Shown: positions 33,651 to 42,004 of the stretch, one piece after another | How positions within the stretch are numbered: position 1 is the stretch's first letter | Layout of the letters: each line of letters starts with the position of its first letter | Source of the DNA: JAOBAU01 sp034667465 | GTDB taxonomy: Bacteria; Acidobacteriota; Thermoanaerobaculia; Gp7-AA8 | Direction of reading: 5' to 3' | NCBI GenBank assembly: GCA_034667465.1 | Contig: JAXDJV010000004.1 | Span: 158,941-222,940, forward strand | DNA: 64,000 bases | Program-made: the position numbers and the translations under genes | The notes under the pieces: model-generated | Told to the model about the DNA's origin: nothing | The model's input: only the letters and a program-made list of their open reading frames with translations | The model's database searches: none

Positions 33651-34186
33651 GGGTGCGTGGCCGGCTGGCGTTCCGGGATGAGGTCGGGTTGCGACTGTTC
33701 CTGCTTGTGGACCTGCATGTCGTCATTGCGGCCGTTGGCGGCGTCTTTCGGAACGTTGCCGCTCAGCGACTGTACGAATGCGACGAGCTGCCAGACCTGA
33801 TATTCGGGGATCTTTCCGCGGAATGACGGCATCCCGTTCGGCCGTCCTTCCACGATCGTGGCGAAGATATTTTCGGGATCGCTCCCGTAAATCCATTGCT
33901 CATCCATCAGCGGCGGTCCCATTCCGCCGCCGCCGTTTGCGTGACAACCGACGCAGTTGTACCAGGTGAAGAGCCGTTTTCCCTCGGAGATCGCGAAGGC
34001 GTTGTGCTCGTACGGATTACGGACGCGAACGTCCGGCGTATATGGACCGGGAACGAGTGTGACCAGCCGCTCCGTGTTGCGGCGCGCGGCCGCGGAAGGC
34101 ATTTCGCGGAAGCGGCGCTCCTCCCGTTCGCACGAGCTCAATGCAACGATGACCGCTGCAAATACGATGAGATTCCGCGCTCTCAT
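33647..34186 (-). CDS. Lipoprotein monohaem cytochrome c, candidate electron acceptor of the PQQ dehydrogenase
   Basis: A 179-residue protein with a lipoprotein signal (MRARNLIVFAAVIVALSSC, Cys19). Haem binds at CVGCH (Cys78, Cys81, His82) and Met119 in NGMPSFRG is the probable sixth ligand. A charged C-terminal tail lies after about residue 150. It occupies the position of XoxG, after XoxF and XoxJ and before the oxidase. I infer that it takes electrons from the dehydrogenase and passes them to the CuA or fused haem of subunit II. Sequence alone does not prove it is XoxG. Confidence 0.88.
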   Translation of the reverse strand: MRARNLIVFAAVIVALSSCEREERRFREMPSAAARRNTERLVTLVPGPYTPDVRVRNPYEHNAFAISEGKRLFTWYNCVGCHANGGGGMGPPLMDEQWIYGSDPENIFATIVEGRPNGMPSFRGKIPEYQVWQLVAFVQSLSGNVPKDAANGRNDDMQVHKQEQSQPDLIPERQPATHP

Positions 34187-35004
34187 GACGACGACCTCTC
34201 ATCGACGACGTCGAGCCGCGGCACGCCATAGTCGCGCAAAATTGCGTCAATCTCTTTGCGTCGTTTCTCAATGATCGCGTCGAGACGATCTTTGAGCGCC
34301 GTGTCGCCGCGGCGGACGCCCATCGAGATGTCGAAGACGAATGGCAGGAAGGGGAGGTCGAACTGCGGTTCGACCGGCCGCGCGACGAGCGGCACACGGC
34401 TTTTGCGGATGTAGTAACCGGCGGTCGGTCCCCATACGGCGCTGACGTCAACCTCGCCATTCGCCACGGCATCGATGATGCGCCGCGGAGGATCTGCATC
34501 GGCGTAATTGCCGTACACCATGTAACCGGTGATGTTCGCAGTCATGCCGCGATTGGCCAGCGCGTGCGCGGGCGGCGTGCTGGCGTAATCGTCGCCGATC
34601 ATCTGCACGCCGATCTTCAGTTTCGGCAACCGCGGATCGTCGAACGAGGTGAGGTGCAGTTTTCGGTCGCGGCGGGTGACGAAGACGTAGCTGGAGCGAT
34701 AGTAGGGACGCGTCGGTACAGCGAGCTCGAAACTGCTCGGGACGCCGATGATGACGTCGCATTTGCCGGCGGTCAGCGTATTGCGCACGAAGCCGCGACG
34801 CTGAGCCCACCAGTAATAAGAGACCTTCGTGCCGAGGTCTTTCGCGACCAGCTGCGCGATCCGATTTTCGAATCCTTCGCCGCGGCTGTTGGAGAAGGGG
34901 AGATTGTTGGGATCGGAGCAGACGCGCAGCGGCGCCGGCTCCGCCGCGAATGCAATCGTCGTCACGAAAAGGAGTGCGACGGCGAGCTCAAAGCGAGAAG
35001 ACAT
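34183..35004 (-). CDS. xoxJ: XoxJ-like quinoprotein-dehydrogenase-associated periplasmic binding protein
   Basis: A 273-residue protein of the SBP_bac_3 fold with a signal peptide (FELAVALLFVTTIAFA). LRVCSDPNNLPFSNSRGEGFENRIA and CDVIIGVPSSFELAVPTRPY are characteristic of XoxJ/MoxJ, the periplasmic chaperone-like partner of PQQ methanol dehydrogenases. Its start lies 17 bases inside the xoxF gene. It should help mature the dehydrogenase or couple it to its cytochrome rather than act in transport; no transporter genes are present. Confidence 0.9.
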   Translation of the reverse strand: MSSRFELAVALLFVTTIAFAAEPAPLRVCSDPNNLPFSNSRGEGFENRIAQLVAKDLGTKVSYYWWAQRRGFVRNTLTAGKCDVIIGVPSSFELAVPTRPYYRSSYVFVTRRDRKLHLTSFDDPRLPKLKIGVQMIGDDYASTPPAHALANRGMTANITGYMVYGNYADADPPRRIIDAVANGEVDVSAVWGPTAGYYIRKSRVPLVARPVEPQFDLPFLPFVFDISMGVRRGDTALKDRLDAIIEKRRKEIDAILRDYGVPRLDVVDERSSS

Positions 35005-36817
35005 AGAGCATTCCTCCCTTTGTCGTCGCTTTCTTCAAATCGGACATCGCCGTGGCAAATCCGAGCGCGGCGGTCGAATCACGCGTATCAAGATTTGCCG
35101 ACACGACCGCGCCGGCCCACCCGCCCACGCCCGAAAGAAACGCGACATACTGTCGCCCGTCCGGACCGCGATACGTCATCGGCGGCGCGATAATCCCGCT
35201 CCCCACCTTGAATTTCCACACCTCGGCGCCGGTCCTGGCGTCCAGCGCTTTCGCCCAGCCATCCATCGTGCCGTAGAAAACGAGATCGCCGGCCGTCGCC
35301 AGCGCGCCGCTCCAGACCGGGAAACGCTCTTTGATTTTCCAGACCGGCTTTCCGGTGACCGGATTCCACGCCGTTACTTCGCCGCGATGACCGCCCGGGC
35401 CCGGATACATCTTCACGTTGGCGCCGACGAACGGCGTGCCAGCGATGTAATTCGCCTCGACCCCTTCGAAATCCATACAAAGATTCTGGTGCGTGATGTA
35501 GATGAGTCCGGTCTGCGGCGAGAATGCGGACGGCTGCCAGTCCTTCGTTCCGGGCGACGCCGGACAAATATCCCGGACGACTTTTCCGACGGCGGTCTGT
35601 TTCGTCGCGACCGGGATCAGCCGGCCGGTTTTCAAATCGACGCCAGCGGTGGAGTTCACATAGCCGTACGGATTCGCGGAAAGCACTTCGCCGTTCGTCC
35701 GGTCGATCAGATAGACGTAACCGTCGCGCTCCGGACGGACGAGCACTTTGCGCAGCTTCCCGTTGAATTGCAGATCGAGCAGGATCGATTCATTGATGCC
35801 GTCGTAGTCATAAATATCGTGCGGTCCGATCTGATACGCCCAGCGCGCCTGACCGGTGTCGGCATCGCGAGCGAAGAGCGTGCACGACCACTTGTTGTCG
35901 CCGGGACGCTGATCGGCATTCCACGGTCCGGGATTTCCGGTGCCGTAATAGATCAGGTTCGTTTCGGGGTCATAAGAGATCCAGCCCCAGACCGTGCCGC
36001 CGCCGATCTTCCAGGCGTCGGACGGCCAGGTTTTCACGCCGAGGTCTTTGCCCTGGTCCATTGGGTAGAAAGGCTTGAATTGCGGGCCGAGGAGGACGTC
36101 GGAATCGGGACCGGTGCTGTACGCGCGCCAGGCGATTTTTCCGGTATTGACGTCGAGCGCCGTAATCCAGCCGCGGACGCCCATCTCGCCGCCGCTGTTG
36201 CCGACGAGCACTTTGTCCTTTACGACGAACGGCGCCATGGTGATCGTTTCGCCGCGGTTGATGTCGCCGAGCTTCGTGTTCCAGAGCTCTTCCCCGGTGG
36301 CGGCGCTGACGGCGATCGTGTGATTGTCGAGCGTGTTGATGATGACTTTGCCGTCGACATAGGCCTCGCCGCGATTGACGACGTCGCAGCAGGCGACGCC
36401 CTGTGCGGCGGGATCGGGCCGCGGCTGATAAACCCATTTCGTGGCGCCGCCGGGCTGTTTGAGGTCGAGCGCATAAAGAACGTTCGGAAAAGGCGTAACG
36501 AGGTACATGGTGTCGCCGACGACGAGCGGCGTCGCTTCGTGTCCCGTCGTGAAGCCGGTGGAAAACGTGGTCGCCGCTTTCAATTTGTCGACGTTTGAGA
36601 GATTGATCTCCTTCAGCCCGCTGAAACGCGTATTGGCGTAATCCTTCTGCACCGACAGCCACTGCCCGTCTTCATTCGCGGTCGTCGTGAAGGCCGGCAT
36701 CATCGCCTTCGCTTCGCCGGAGCCTTTCGATGCGCCGGGCGCCTGCGAGTCTTCGCGCTGCGTCTTGCACGACGCGGCGAGCACGAGCAACAACAACGAG
36801 ACAGTGAGACGTCGCAA
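34988..36817 (-). CDS. xoxF: XoxF-type PQQ-dependent methanol/alcohol dehydrogenase, predicted lipoprotein
   Basis: A 609-residue eight-bladed PQQ propeller starting at a TTG after AGGAGGA. A lipobox (LVLAASC, Cys17) indicates a membrane-anchored lipoprotein rather than the usual soluble periplasmic enzyme. The vicinal disulfide is Cys143-Cys144 (ACCDVV). Metal ligands are Glu211 (SGGEMGVRG), Asn295 (GTGNPGPWN), catalytic Asp337 and Asp339 in YDYDGINE. The Asp two residues after the catalytic Asp is the mark of lanthanide-dependent XoxF enzymes; MxaF has Ala there. It oxidises methanol or related alcohols using PQQ. PQQ synthesis genes are not in the window. XoxJ, a cytochrome c and a caa3-type oxidase follow on the same strand. 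Confidence 0.94.
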   Translation of the reverse strand: MRRLTVSLLLLVLAASCKTQREDSQAPGASKGSGEAKAMMPAFTTTANEDGQWLSVQKDYANTRFSGLKEINLSNVDKLKAATTFSTGFTTGHEATPLVVGDTMYLVTPFPNVLYALDLKQPGGATKWVYQPRPDPAAQGVACCDVVNRGEAYVDGKVIINTLDNHTIAVSAATGEELWNTKLGDINRGETITMAPFVVKDKVLVGNSGGEMGVRGWITALDVNTGKIAWRAYSTGPDSDVLLGPQFKPFYPMDQGKDLGVKTWPSDAWKIGGGTVWGWISYDPETNLIYYGTGNPGPWNADQRPGDNKWSCTLFARDADTGQARWAYQIGPHDIYDYDGINESILLDLQFNGKLRKVLVRPERDGYVYLIDRTNGEVLSANPYGYVNSTAGVDLKTGRLIPVATKQTAVGKVVRDICPASPGTKDWQPSAFSPQTGLIYITHQNLCMDFEGVEANYIAGTPFVGANVKMYPGPGGHRGEVTAWNPVTGKPVWKIKERFPVWSGALATAGDLVFYGTMDGWAKALDARTGAEVWKFKVGSGIIAPPMTYRGPDGRQYVAFLSGVGGWAGAVVSANLDTRDSTAALGFATAMSDLKKATTKGGMLYVFSL

Positions 36818-36825
36818 AACTCCTC

Positions 36826-37776
36826 CTACGGAACCGAGTGAATCGTGACGAGGTTCGAGCCGCTCTGCGGCACGAGTAGTCGATGGCGTTTCGTGTCGTA
36901 GCCGATGTCGGCCGGCGCATTGAGGCCGGCGAGGATCGTCGTGAACGGTCCCTTTGCGGGACCGCGATAAATCTCATGGCCGGCCCAGCTGGAAACGAGC
37001 AGGTCGCCGTTGGACGCGCGCGTGATGCCGTCGAGCTCTCCTGCCGGAAGCGAGACTGCATTGCCGCGCCGGCCGTTGTCGAGGTCGTATACCTCTTCGC
37101 CGCCGAACGTCACGACGCGCAGCTTTCCGCCGGCGAAATCGAGTCCGTTCGGATGTCCGAGCTCGTGGCCGCTCGCGATTTTCTCGGCGCGACCTTCGTG
37201 AATTTTCCAGATGGAATCGGTTCGCGTGTCGATGAACGTCCGGCCGGGACCGGTGCGCAGTCCGGTGTCGGAGACGTAGAGGTTCGTGCCGTCGGTGGTG
37301 AGATCGTTGATGAGCGTCGCGCCGGGAAGGGCGATGATTCCTTCCGCCGTACCGCTGCGCCGATCGAATTTGCGAACGCCTGCGATATCGCTGACATAAA
37401 GCGAGTCGCCGACCAGCGCCATCCCTTTGGGTGCGTCGAGCGTGACGCCATTTCTGCCGCCGGCGATCCATTGCAGCTCGACCGCGAGCGTCTCCGCATT
37501 GACGCGTGTAATGAAGCCGTTGTTGTCGGCGTCGAGCAGTCCGCCGTTGAGATTACTGATGTAGTAGACATCCCGGGCCGGGTCATAGAGCACCGATTCC
37601 GGACCGCGCAACTCGGTGATCACGGTGAGCGCGGGCGGCGGAAGCGCCGGCATGACCGGCGGAAGATCGCGCGGCGATCCTTTCAGCGCACGTTGCGCGA
37701 TCCGGTCACTCGGACAAGCGGCCGCGAGCAGCAGAAGAAGCGCGATGGTCGGTTTGCGGTAATTGCACCGGAACAT
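36826..37776 (-). CDS. SMP-30/gluconolactonase-like beta-propeller lipoprotein
   Basis: A 316-residue protein starting at the ATG at 37776, with a lipoprotein signal (KPTIALLLLLAAAC). The rest is a six-bladed propeller of the SMP-30 type: LRGPESVLYDPARDVYYISN, LDAPKGMALVGDSLYVSD, GHPNGLDFAGGKLRVV and NAPADIGYDTKRHRLLVPQ. It is the first gene of the xoxF run, 8 bases upstream of xoxF. A sugar-lactonase activity is possible but no acidic metal site is confirmed. An AAGGAG lies about 18 bases before the start, a longer gap than usual. Confidence 0.8.
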   Translation of the reverse strand: MFRCNYRKPTIALLLLLAAACPSDRIAQRALKGSPRDLPPVMPALPPPALTVITELRGPESVLYDPARDVYYISNLNGGLLDADNNGFITRVNAETLAVELQWIAGGRNGVTLDAPKGMALVGDSLYVSDIAGVRKFDRRSGTAEGIIALPGATLINDLTTDGTNLYVSDTGLRTGPGRTFIDTRTDSIWKIHEGRAEKIASGHELGHPNGLDFAGGKLRVVTFGGEEVYDLDNGRRGNAVSLPAGELDGITRASNGDLLVSSWAGHEIYRGPAKGPFTTILAGLNAPADIGYDTKRHRLLVPQSGSNLVTIHSVP

Positions 37777-37823
37777 TGCGAATGCTGTAATTTGCTCCTT
37801 TCGGAGACGGCGGCGAGCACTGC

Positions 37824-37982
37824 ATGTCATGGGCCAACGGAGCCGTATTTGTTGCACTGTACGCAACCGTACCGATCGTCATCGCCGCGGCGTTGCGCGA
37901 CACTCGAACGAAGCGTTCGTTGTTGCGCGCGACGGTCGCCGGTGTCGTCGCGGTCGCCGGCGCCGCATGGTTATTACGATGA
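37824..37982 (+). CDS. Very small membrane protein
   Basis: A 52-residue frame (ATG at 37824, TGA at 37980-37982) with two hydrophobic segments (AVFVALYATVPIVIAAAL and ATVAGVVAVAGAAWLL) joined by a basic loop (RDTRTKRS). Codon use is like that of neighbouring genes. It starts about 50 bases from the divergent SMP-30 gene and its stop touches the first ATG of the receiver-protein frame. The function is unknown. Confidence 0.45.
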   Translation: MSWANGAVFVALYATVPIVIAAALRDTRTKRSLLRATVAGVVAVAGAAWLLR

Positions 37983-38021
37983 ATGCCTGAGCGCGGCAGC
38001 GCGATTGCATGCGATCCACGC

Positions 38022-38471
38022 ATGTCCCAGAAGCCCCGTGTGCTGGTGGTGGATGACGATCGCGCGATTCGTGTGCTCGTCGCCAAGATCGTCGAGCGCG
38101 CAGGGTTCCCGGTCGACACCGCATCCGACGGCTCGGAAGCGATCGAGAAAATCAGGGTCACGCGTTACGCGGTCTGCGTCATCGACCTGATGATGCCGAA
38201 CGTCAACGGCTACGAGATCGTCGAGTTCATCGGCGAGCACTGCGCCGTCAGCGAGCGGCCGGCGGTCATCGTCATCACCGCCGTCGCCGAATCGAGCGCC
38301 ATCGTTCGCCTCGACGGACGGATCGTCCATTCGGTCGTTCGCAAACCGTTCGACATCTCGGTGCTCGGTGAGCTCATCACTGCCACGGCGATGACGATGG
38401 CGGCAGAGCAATCGAGCGAAGGTCAGGACGACGCCGACGGAACCGTGCTGCCGTTCTCGAACACGCGATAG
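38022..38471 (+). CDS. Single-domain response regulator (receiver)
   Basis: A 149-residue receiver: VLVVDDDRAIR (acidic pair), phospho-acceptor Asp55 in VIDLMMPNVNG, Thr in VIVITAVAE and Lys108 in VVRKPF. No output domain follows, only a short acidic tail. The start at 38022 (MSQKPRV) gives the canonical domain length. An in-frame ATG at 37983, next to the previous stop, would add 13 residues. It precedes a PilZ protein by 30 bases and may act with it. Confidence 0.85.
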   Translation: MSQKPRVLVVDDDRAIRVLVAKIVERAGFPVDTASDGSEAIEKIRVTRYAVCVIDLMMPNVNGYEIVEFIGEHCAVSERPAVIVITAVAESSAIVRLDGRIVHSVVRKPFDISVLGELITATAMTMAAEQSSEGQDDADGTVLPFSNTR

Positions 38472-38501
38472 CGGCACCGCGCTGGCACGGACGATGGATA
38501 C

Positions 38502-39503
38502 ATGCGCTCGCTCACTCGCGAGGAAGTCAGCCGCACATTCGGATTCGATCCCGCCGTCATCGACGCGCTGACCGAGTCCGGTCAGATCCTCTGTCACGTG
38601 CGCGATGGCGAAGTGCGCATCCCGCTCGTGCAGCTCGAGGCGTTCTTTCGCGAAGGGCTGGTTGCCGTCTATCGCGCGGAGGCCGGCGACGTTGCACCGC
38701 CGCGCGTTGTCGAGCAACCGCGCGAGCGTGCGGAAGTCGCGGCGCCGGAACGCGAACCGGAACCCGAGCCCGAATCGGAACCGATCCCGCAACCGGTCGC
38801 TGAACCGATGCGATTCGACGCGCCGCCGGTCGAAGTTCGCGACGAGCCGGAGGAACCGGCCGATGCGCGCGCCGCGCCGCGCTACATTCCGCGACGGCAG
38901 ATCGACGGCGTCTTCAACCACGTTCGCTTCTCGATCGTGCAGCTCTCCGCGACCGGGTTTCGCATTAGGCACAACGAAGAGCTCCTGCCCGGCGACGAAG
39001 CGCGGCTTTCGTTCGCGCTGCTCAACGCCGCGCAGTCGTTCGCGATGCGCGCGCGCGTCGTCTGGACGAGCGTCGCGCGCGAACGGGAAGGGGACGGACG
39101 GCCGTTCTTCATCAGCGGGCTGCGCACCACCGAGCACGGCGACCGGCTGGCGCGCGCGATCGAGATCCTCCGCTCCGCGCACGAGCTCGAGCCGGACCGT
39201 CGCGCAATCTCGCGCGGCTCGATGAATTCACCGGTGCCGTCGACCGCGACTGATGAGGAAGTGTCAATGGTGATGAAAGCGGTGCAGCGCTTCGCCGACG
39301 ATCCGATCGAAGCGTCGCGCTGGCAGGCGCGGGCGCGCTTCGCGCTTTCGGATCCCGACGTCCGCCGTTACGCGCCTTCCAGGCCTCGCGACCGCGAAGA
39401 AGTGCTGGCGGTCTGGGAGTTCGTCGAGCGGCAGATCGACATCCCGAAAATCATCGAAGTGATGACATGGATGCGAAAGTCGCGCGCGAGAGCGCAGGTG
39501 TAG
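38502..39503 (+). CDS. PilZ-domain protein with N-terminal helix-turn-helix
   Basis: A 333-residue protein. The N-terminal 50 residues (LTREEVSRTFGFDPAVIDAL, HVRDGEVRIPLVQLEAFF) resemble a MerR/excisionase-type DNA-binding fold. A Pro/Glu-rich linker (about 80-120) leads to a PilZ-like beta-barrel (IPRRQIDGVFNH, VQLSATGFRIRHNEELLPGDE, MRARVVWTS). PilZ domains bind cyclic di-GMP; the usual RxxxR and D/NxSxxG motifs appear only partly (PRYIPRRQ, SATGF), so binding is uncertain. The C-terminal 110 residues are helical and unassigned. Confidence 0.75.
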   Translation: MRSLTREEVSRTFGFDPAVIDALTESGQILCHVRDGEVRIPLVQLEAFFREGLVAVYRAEAGDVAPPRVVEQPRERAEVAAPEREPEPEPESEPIPQPVAEPMRFDAPPVEVRDEPEEPADARAAPRYIPRRQIDGVFNHVRFSIVQLSATGFRIRHNEELLPGDEARLSFALLNAAQSFAMRARVVWTSVAREREGDGRPFFISGLRTTEHGDRLARAIEILRSAHELEPDRRAISRGSMNSPVPSTATDEEVSMVMKAVQRFADDPIEASRWQARARFALSDPDVRRYAPSRPRDREEVLAVWEFVERQIDIPKIIEVMTWMRKSRARAQV

Positions 39504-39562
39504 TGTGGAGGCGGCCGCTTCGGCCGCCTCGGAACACGGCGGGCGAAGCCCCCGCCGCCACA
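39504..39562 (+). repeat. REP-like hairpin element between convergent genes
   Basis: An outer TGTGG/CCACA pair encloses two stems: GAGGCGGCC with its complement (39508-39530, loop GCTTC) and GGCGGG with its complement (39538-39556, containing GCGAAGC). It fills the gap between two convergent genes and may act as a bidirectional terminator. A related hairpin with a GAAGC loop is at 51831-51855. Confidence 0.6.
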
Positions 39563-39564
39563 CC

Positions 39565-41871
39565 TTACAGCCGTTCGACGGCATCGCCGCCGATGATGAA
39601 CCCGCTGAAGTTCGCGTTCTGCCGAATGGCCTGCACCGAAAAGTTCGGCAGCGTCTCGATACGGCTCAGCTTTCGATAGAGATTCTGGTACGCGTTGCTC
39701 TGCGACTCGACCACTTCGACCGTCAGCGGCACTTCCAGTCCGTAGCGTTCCGCATCGGTACCGTCGAGCTGAATCGGGCGCCGCACCTCTTCGGCGACCG
39801 GATCCCATTCGCCGACGAGAATCACCGGCGGACCGCCGCTCTGCTGCATATGCGATTCACAAACGACGAGATCGGATGCGCCGATCGTTTCGCCCTCCGC
39901 GGCAGTTTCCGCGATCCGCGCCGTGCTGCGGTTGCGTTCCTGCTGCAGGAGCTGCAGCAGCGGACGCTCATCCTCGACGAGCGAAACCTCCGCGTCCTGC
40001 GCCGTGAGCCGCACGACCTCGGCGACTTCGACGCTGCCGATTCCTTTCAGCGAGACGGCGCCGAGCAGGCGCGCCGCGACATAGCTCCCGCTTTCCGACG
40101 ACGACGAGATGCCGATGTAATTTCCCCACCTGGCGCGCAGTCGATAGAGCCGCTGTCCGTCGTCGATGACTTCCTGCGACAGCTCTTTGAGGAACGGAAT
40201 CGACGCCACGATCCCTTCATTGATCAGATGTCCGTTCTCATTGACGAACGCGTAGAACTCGCGCTCCTCGGCGCTCTTGTCGCTGCCCGCGCCACGCGCC
40301 AGCGGCGCGAAGAATTTGTAGACGTCCATCTGATCGTAGCCGTGCGAGAGCAGAAGATGCTGGATGTCTTCGATCTCTTTCGTCGCTTTGCCGGTCGTGA
40401 GGCGCGACAGCTCGACGATGCCGGGGCCGTAAAACTCCATGATCTCGGTGCCGTCGGTCGAGACCTGCATCGGCAGCAGGCGGTAATAACCGTAATTGAG
40501 CGCGATGCGCATTCCTTTGTTGAATGCGAATCCGTTCGCGCGCATGGTCGCGTAGAACTGCTGAATCTCGAGCGCCGCCTGAATGGTGCGCGTCGCGCGG
40601 CGCGACGTATAGAACGCGCCGTCGCCGAGGAACTTCTCGAACTGCAGACCGTGCCGGCGGGTGATCTCGGCGAGCTCGCGCTGGAAATCGAGCATTTGCC
40701 GGTACGACGAATGCTCGCCTTCTTTTCCGCCGCGCGCGATCTCCCCGAGCGTTTGCGTGAACGAGGTGATGTCATAGACGAGTCCGTATCGATAGACGAT
40801 CGGCTCGACGATGCCGCGCCGTCCGAAGTTCATCGGACGGATGGCGCGTGAATAGAGGAGCGACGTGCTGCGATCGTCGGAAACGTTGTCGCCTTCCGGA
40901 GTCGTCTTCATCCACGTGATTCCGCGGCGGAGGTGATAGACGATCAGATATTCGAGCAGCCGCTTCGACAGTGACTCATAGAACTGCTGATCGCCAACCG
41001 GCTTCGCGCCGTCGTGATCGAAGACGAGTTGCTGCACGCGGTGGTCGAGGATGGCGATGAGTCCCGGCGCGCTGTCGGGATAGCCGAGGAGCGTGACCGC
41101 GAGGCGGAACGTACGATCGGTCGACATCAGGTGGGCGGCGCGCACCTGCAAATCGTCGTACCACTTTTTGAAGGCGCCGAAATCGCGGCGCAGGCCGCCG
41201 GCGAAGTACGTCCGCAGCTCGCGCATGTCATTACTGATGAAGTCCTCGGTGATCACGAGCGCGTTGTCGGTCAGCAGACGGATCAGGCGGAAACTGCGCT
41301 CGTTCGCGCCGCTTCCCTGGGCGACGCCCGCTCCGGCAATCTCCGGAAGGGCTTCACGGATTCCTTCCGCCCAGCGCGCAAAGAGGAGGTATTTCAGGGC
41401 GTCGGCCTGCTGCCGGGCGGTGCCGGCGGCCGTGCTGACGATCTTCCGTGGCGCTCCGGTGAAGAGCCGGGCCGCGGTTTGTGAGTGCACAAGCCAGAAG
41501 ACGGCGTGATAATCAGCGAGGATGCTTGAATGAAGCGCGTTCTGCGCGATCTTCACGATCGTGGCGCGATAAGCGCGGAAGTGCTCGTCAGCCTTCGACT
41601 TTGTCGCGCCCGTTCCGTTCAGCCGCGCGGCGATCTCCTCATCCATCCAGCGCTCGAGCTTCGCATCGAGATCATCGAGCGCCGGCGACTTCATCACCGG
41701 AAAGCCGTAGCTCTGCGGCTGCAGCTCGTCGACGAGAAAAATTTTCGCTGGGAGCGGCAGCGTCGCCGCCGGATCTTCGAAAACGTCGAGCAAAAACGAT
41801 TCGAGATCGATGTTTCGCCGGAAGGGAAAGACTTCCGGCCGTGCGCGGAAAAATGCAAGCAGCGTCTCGTT
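39565..41871 (-). CDS. Large protein with class III nucleotidyl-cyclase-like domain
   Basis: A 768-residue protein. I chose the GTG at 41871 because upstream in-frame codons (to 42018) are atypical for this genome and overlap the divergent gene. The N-terminal 350 residues are helical and unassigned. Around residues 395-530 is a cyclase-homology region: LVYDITSFTQTLGEI, then FEKFLGDGAFYTSRRATRTI, equivalent to the DxxxFT and FLGDG signatures of adenylate/guanylate cyclases. A regulatory C-terminal half follows. Two metal aspartates are plausible (DITSF, LGDGA), but activity is not certain. It is probably cytoplasmic; no membrane span is seen. Confidence 0.72.
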   Translation of the reverse strand, partial: NETLLAFFRARPEVFPFRRNIDLESFLLDVFEDPAATLPLPAKIFLVDELQPQSYGFPVMKSPALDDLDAKLERWMDEEIAARLNGTGATKSKADEHFRAYRATIVKIAQNALHSSILADYHAVFWLVHSQTAARLFTGAPRKIVSTAAGTARQQADALKYLLFARWAEGIREALPEIAGAGVAQGSGANERSFRLIRLLTDNALVITEDFISNDMRELRTYFAGGLRRDFGAFKKWYDDLQVRAAHLMSTDRTFRLAVTLLGYPDSAPGLIAILDHRVQQLVFDHDGAKPVGDQQFYESLSKRLLEYLIVYHLRRGITWMKTTPEGDNVSDDRSTSLLYSRAIRPMNFGRRGIVEPIVYRYGLVYDITSFTQTLGEIARGGKEGEHSSYRQMLDFQRELAEITRRHGLQFEKFLGDGAFYTSRRATRTIQAALEIQQFYATMRANGFAFNKGMRIALNYGYYRLLPMQVSTDGTEIMEFYGPGIVELSRLTTGKATKEIEDIQHLLLSHGYDQMDVYKFFAPLARGAGSDKSAEEREFYAFVNENGHLINEGIVASIPFLKELSQEVIDDGQRLYRLRARWGNYIGISSSSESGSYVAARLLGAVSLKGIGSVEVAEVVRLTAQDAEVSLVEDERPLLQLLQQERNRSTARIAETAAEGETIGASDLVVCESHMQQSGGPPVILVGEWDPVAEEVRRPIQLDGTDAERYGLEVPLTVEVVESQSNAYQNLYRKLSRIETLPNFSVQAIRQNANFSGFIIGGDAVERL

Positions 41872-42004
41872 CACCGCGGGTGCCCTGCTGCCAGATACGG
41901 ACCAGCTTCCGTCCTCGGCCCGAAACTTGAAGAAGACCGCGAAACGGGCGCGGCCGCCGCGCTTCCGACGGGTTCGGGTAGTCCGGCACAACAGGAGTTT
42001 TTCG

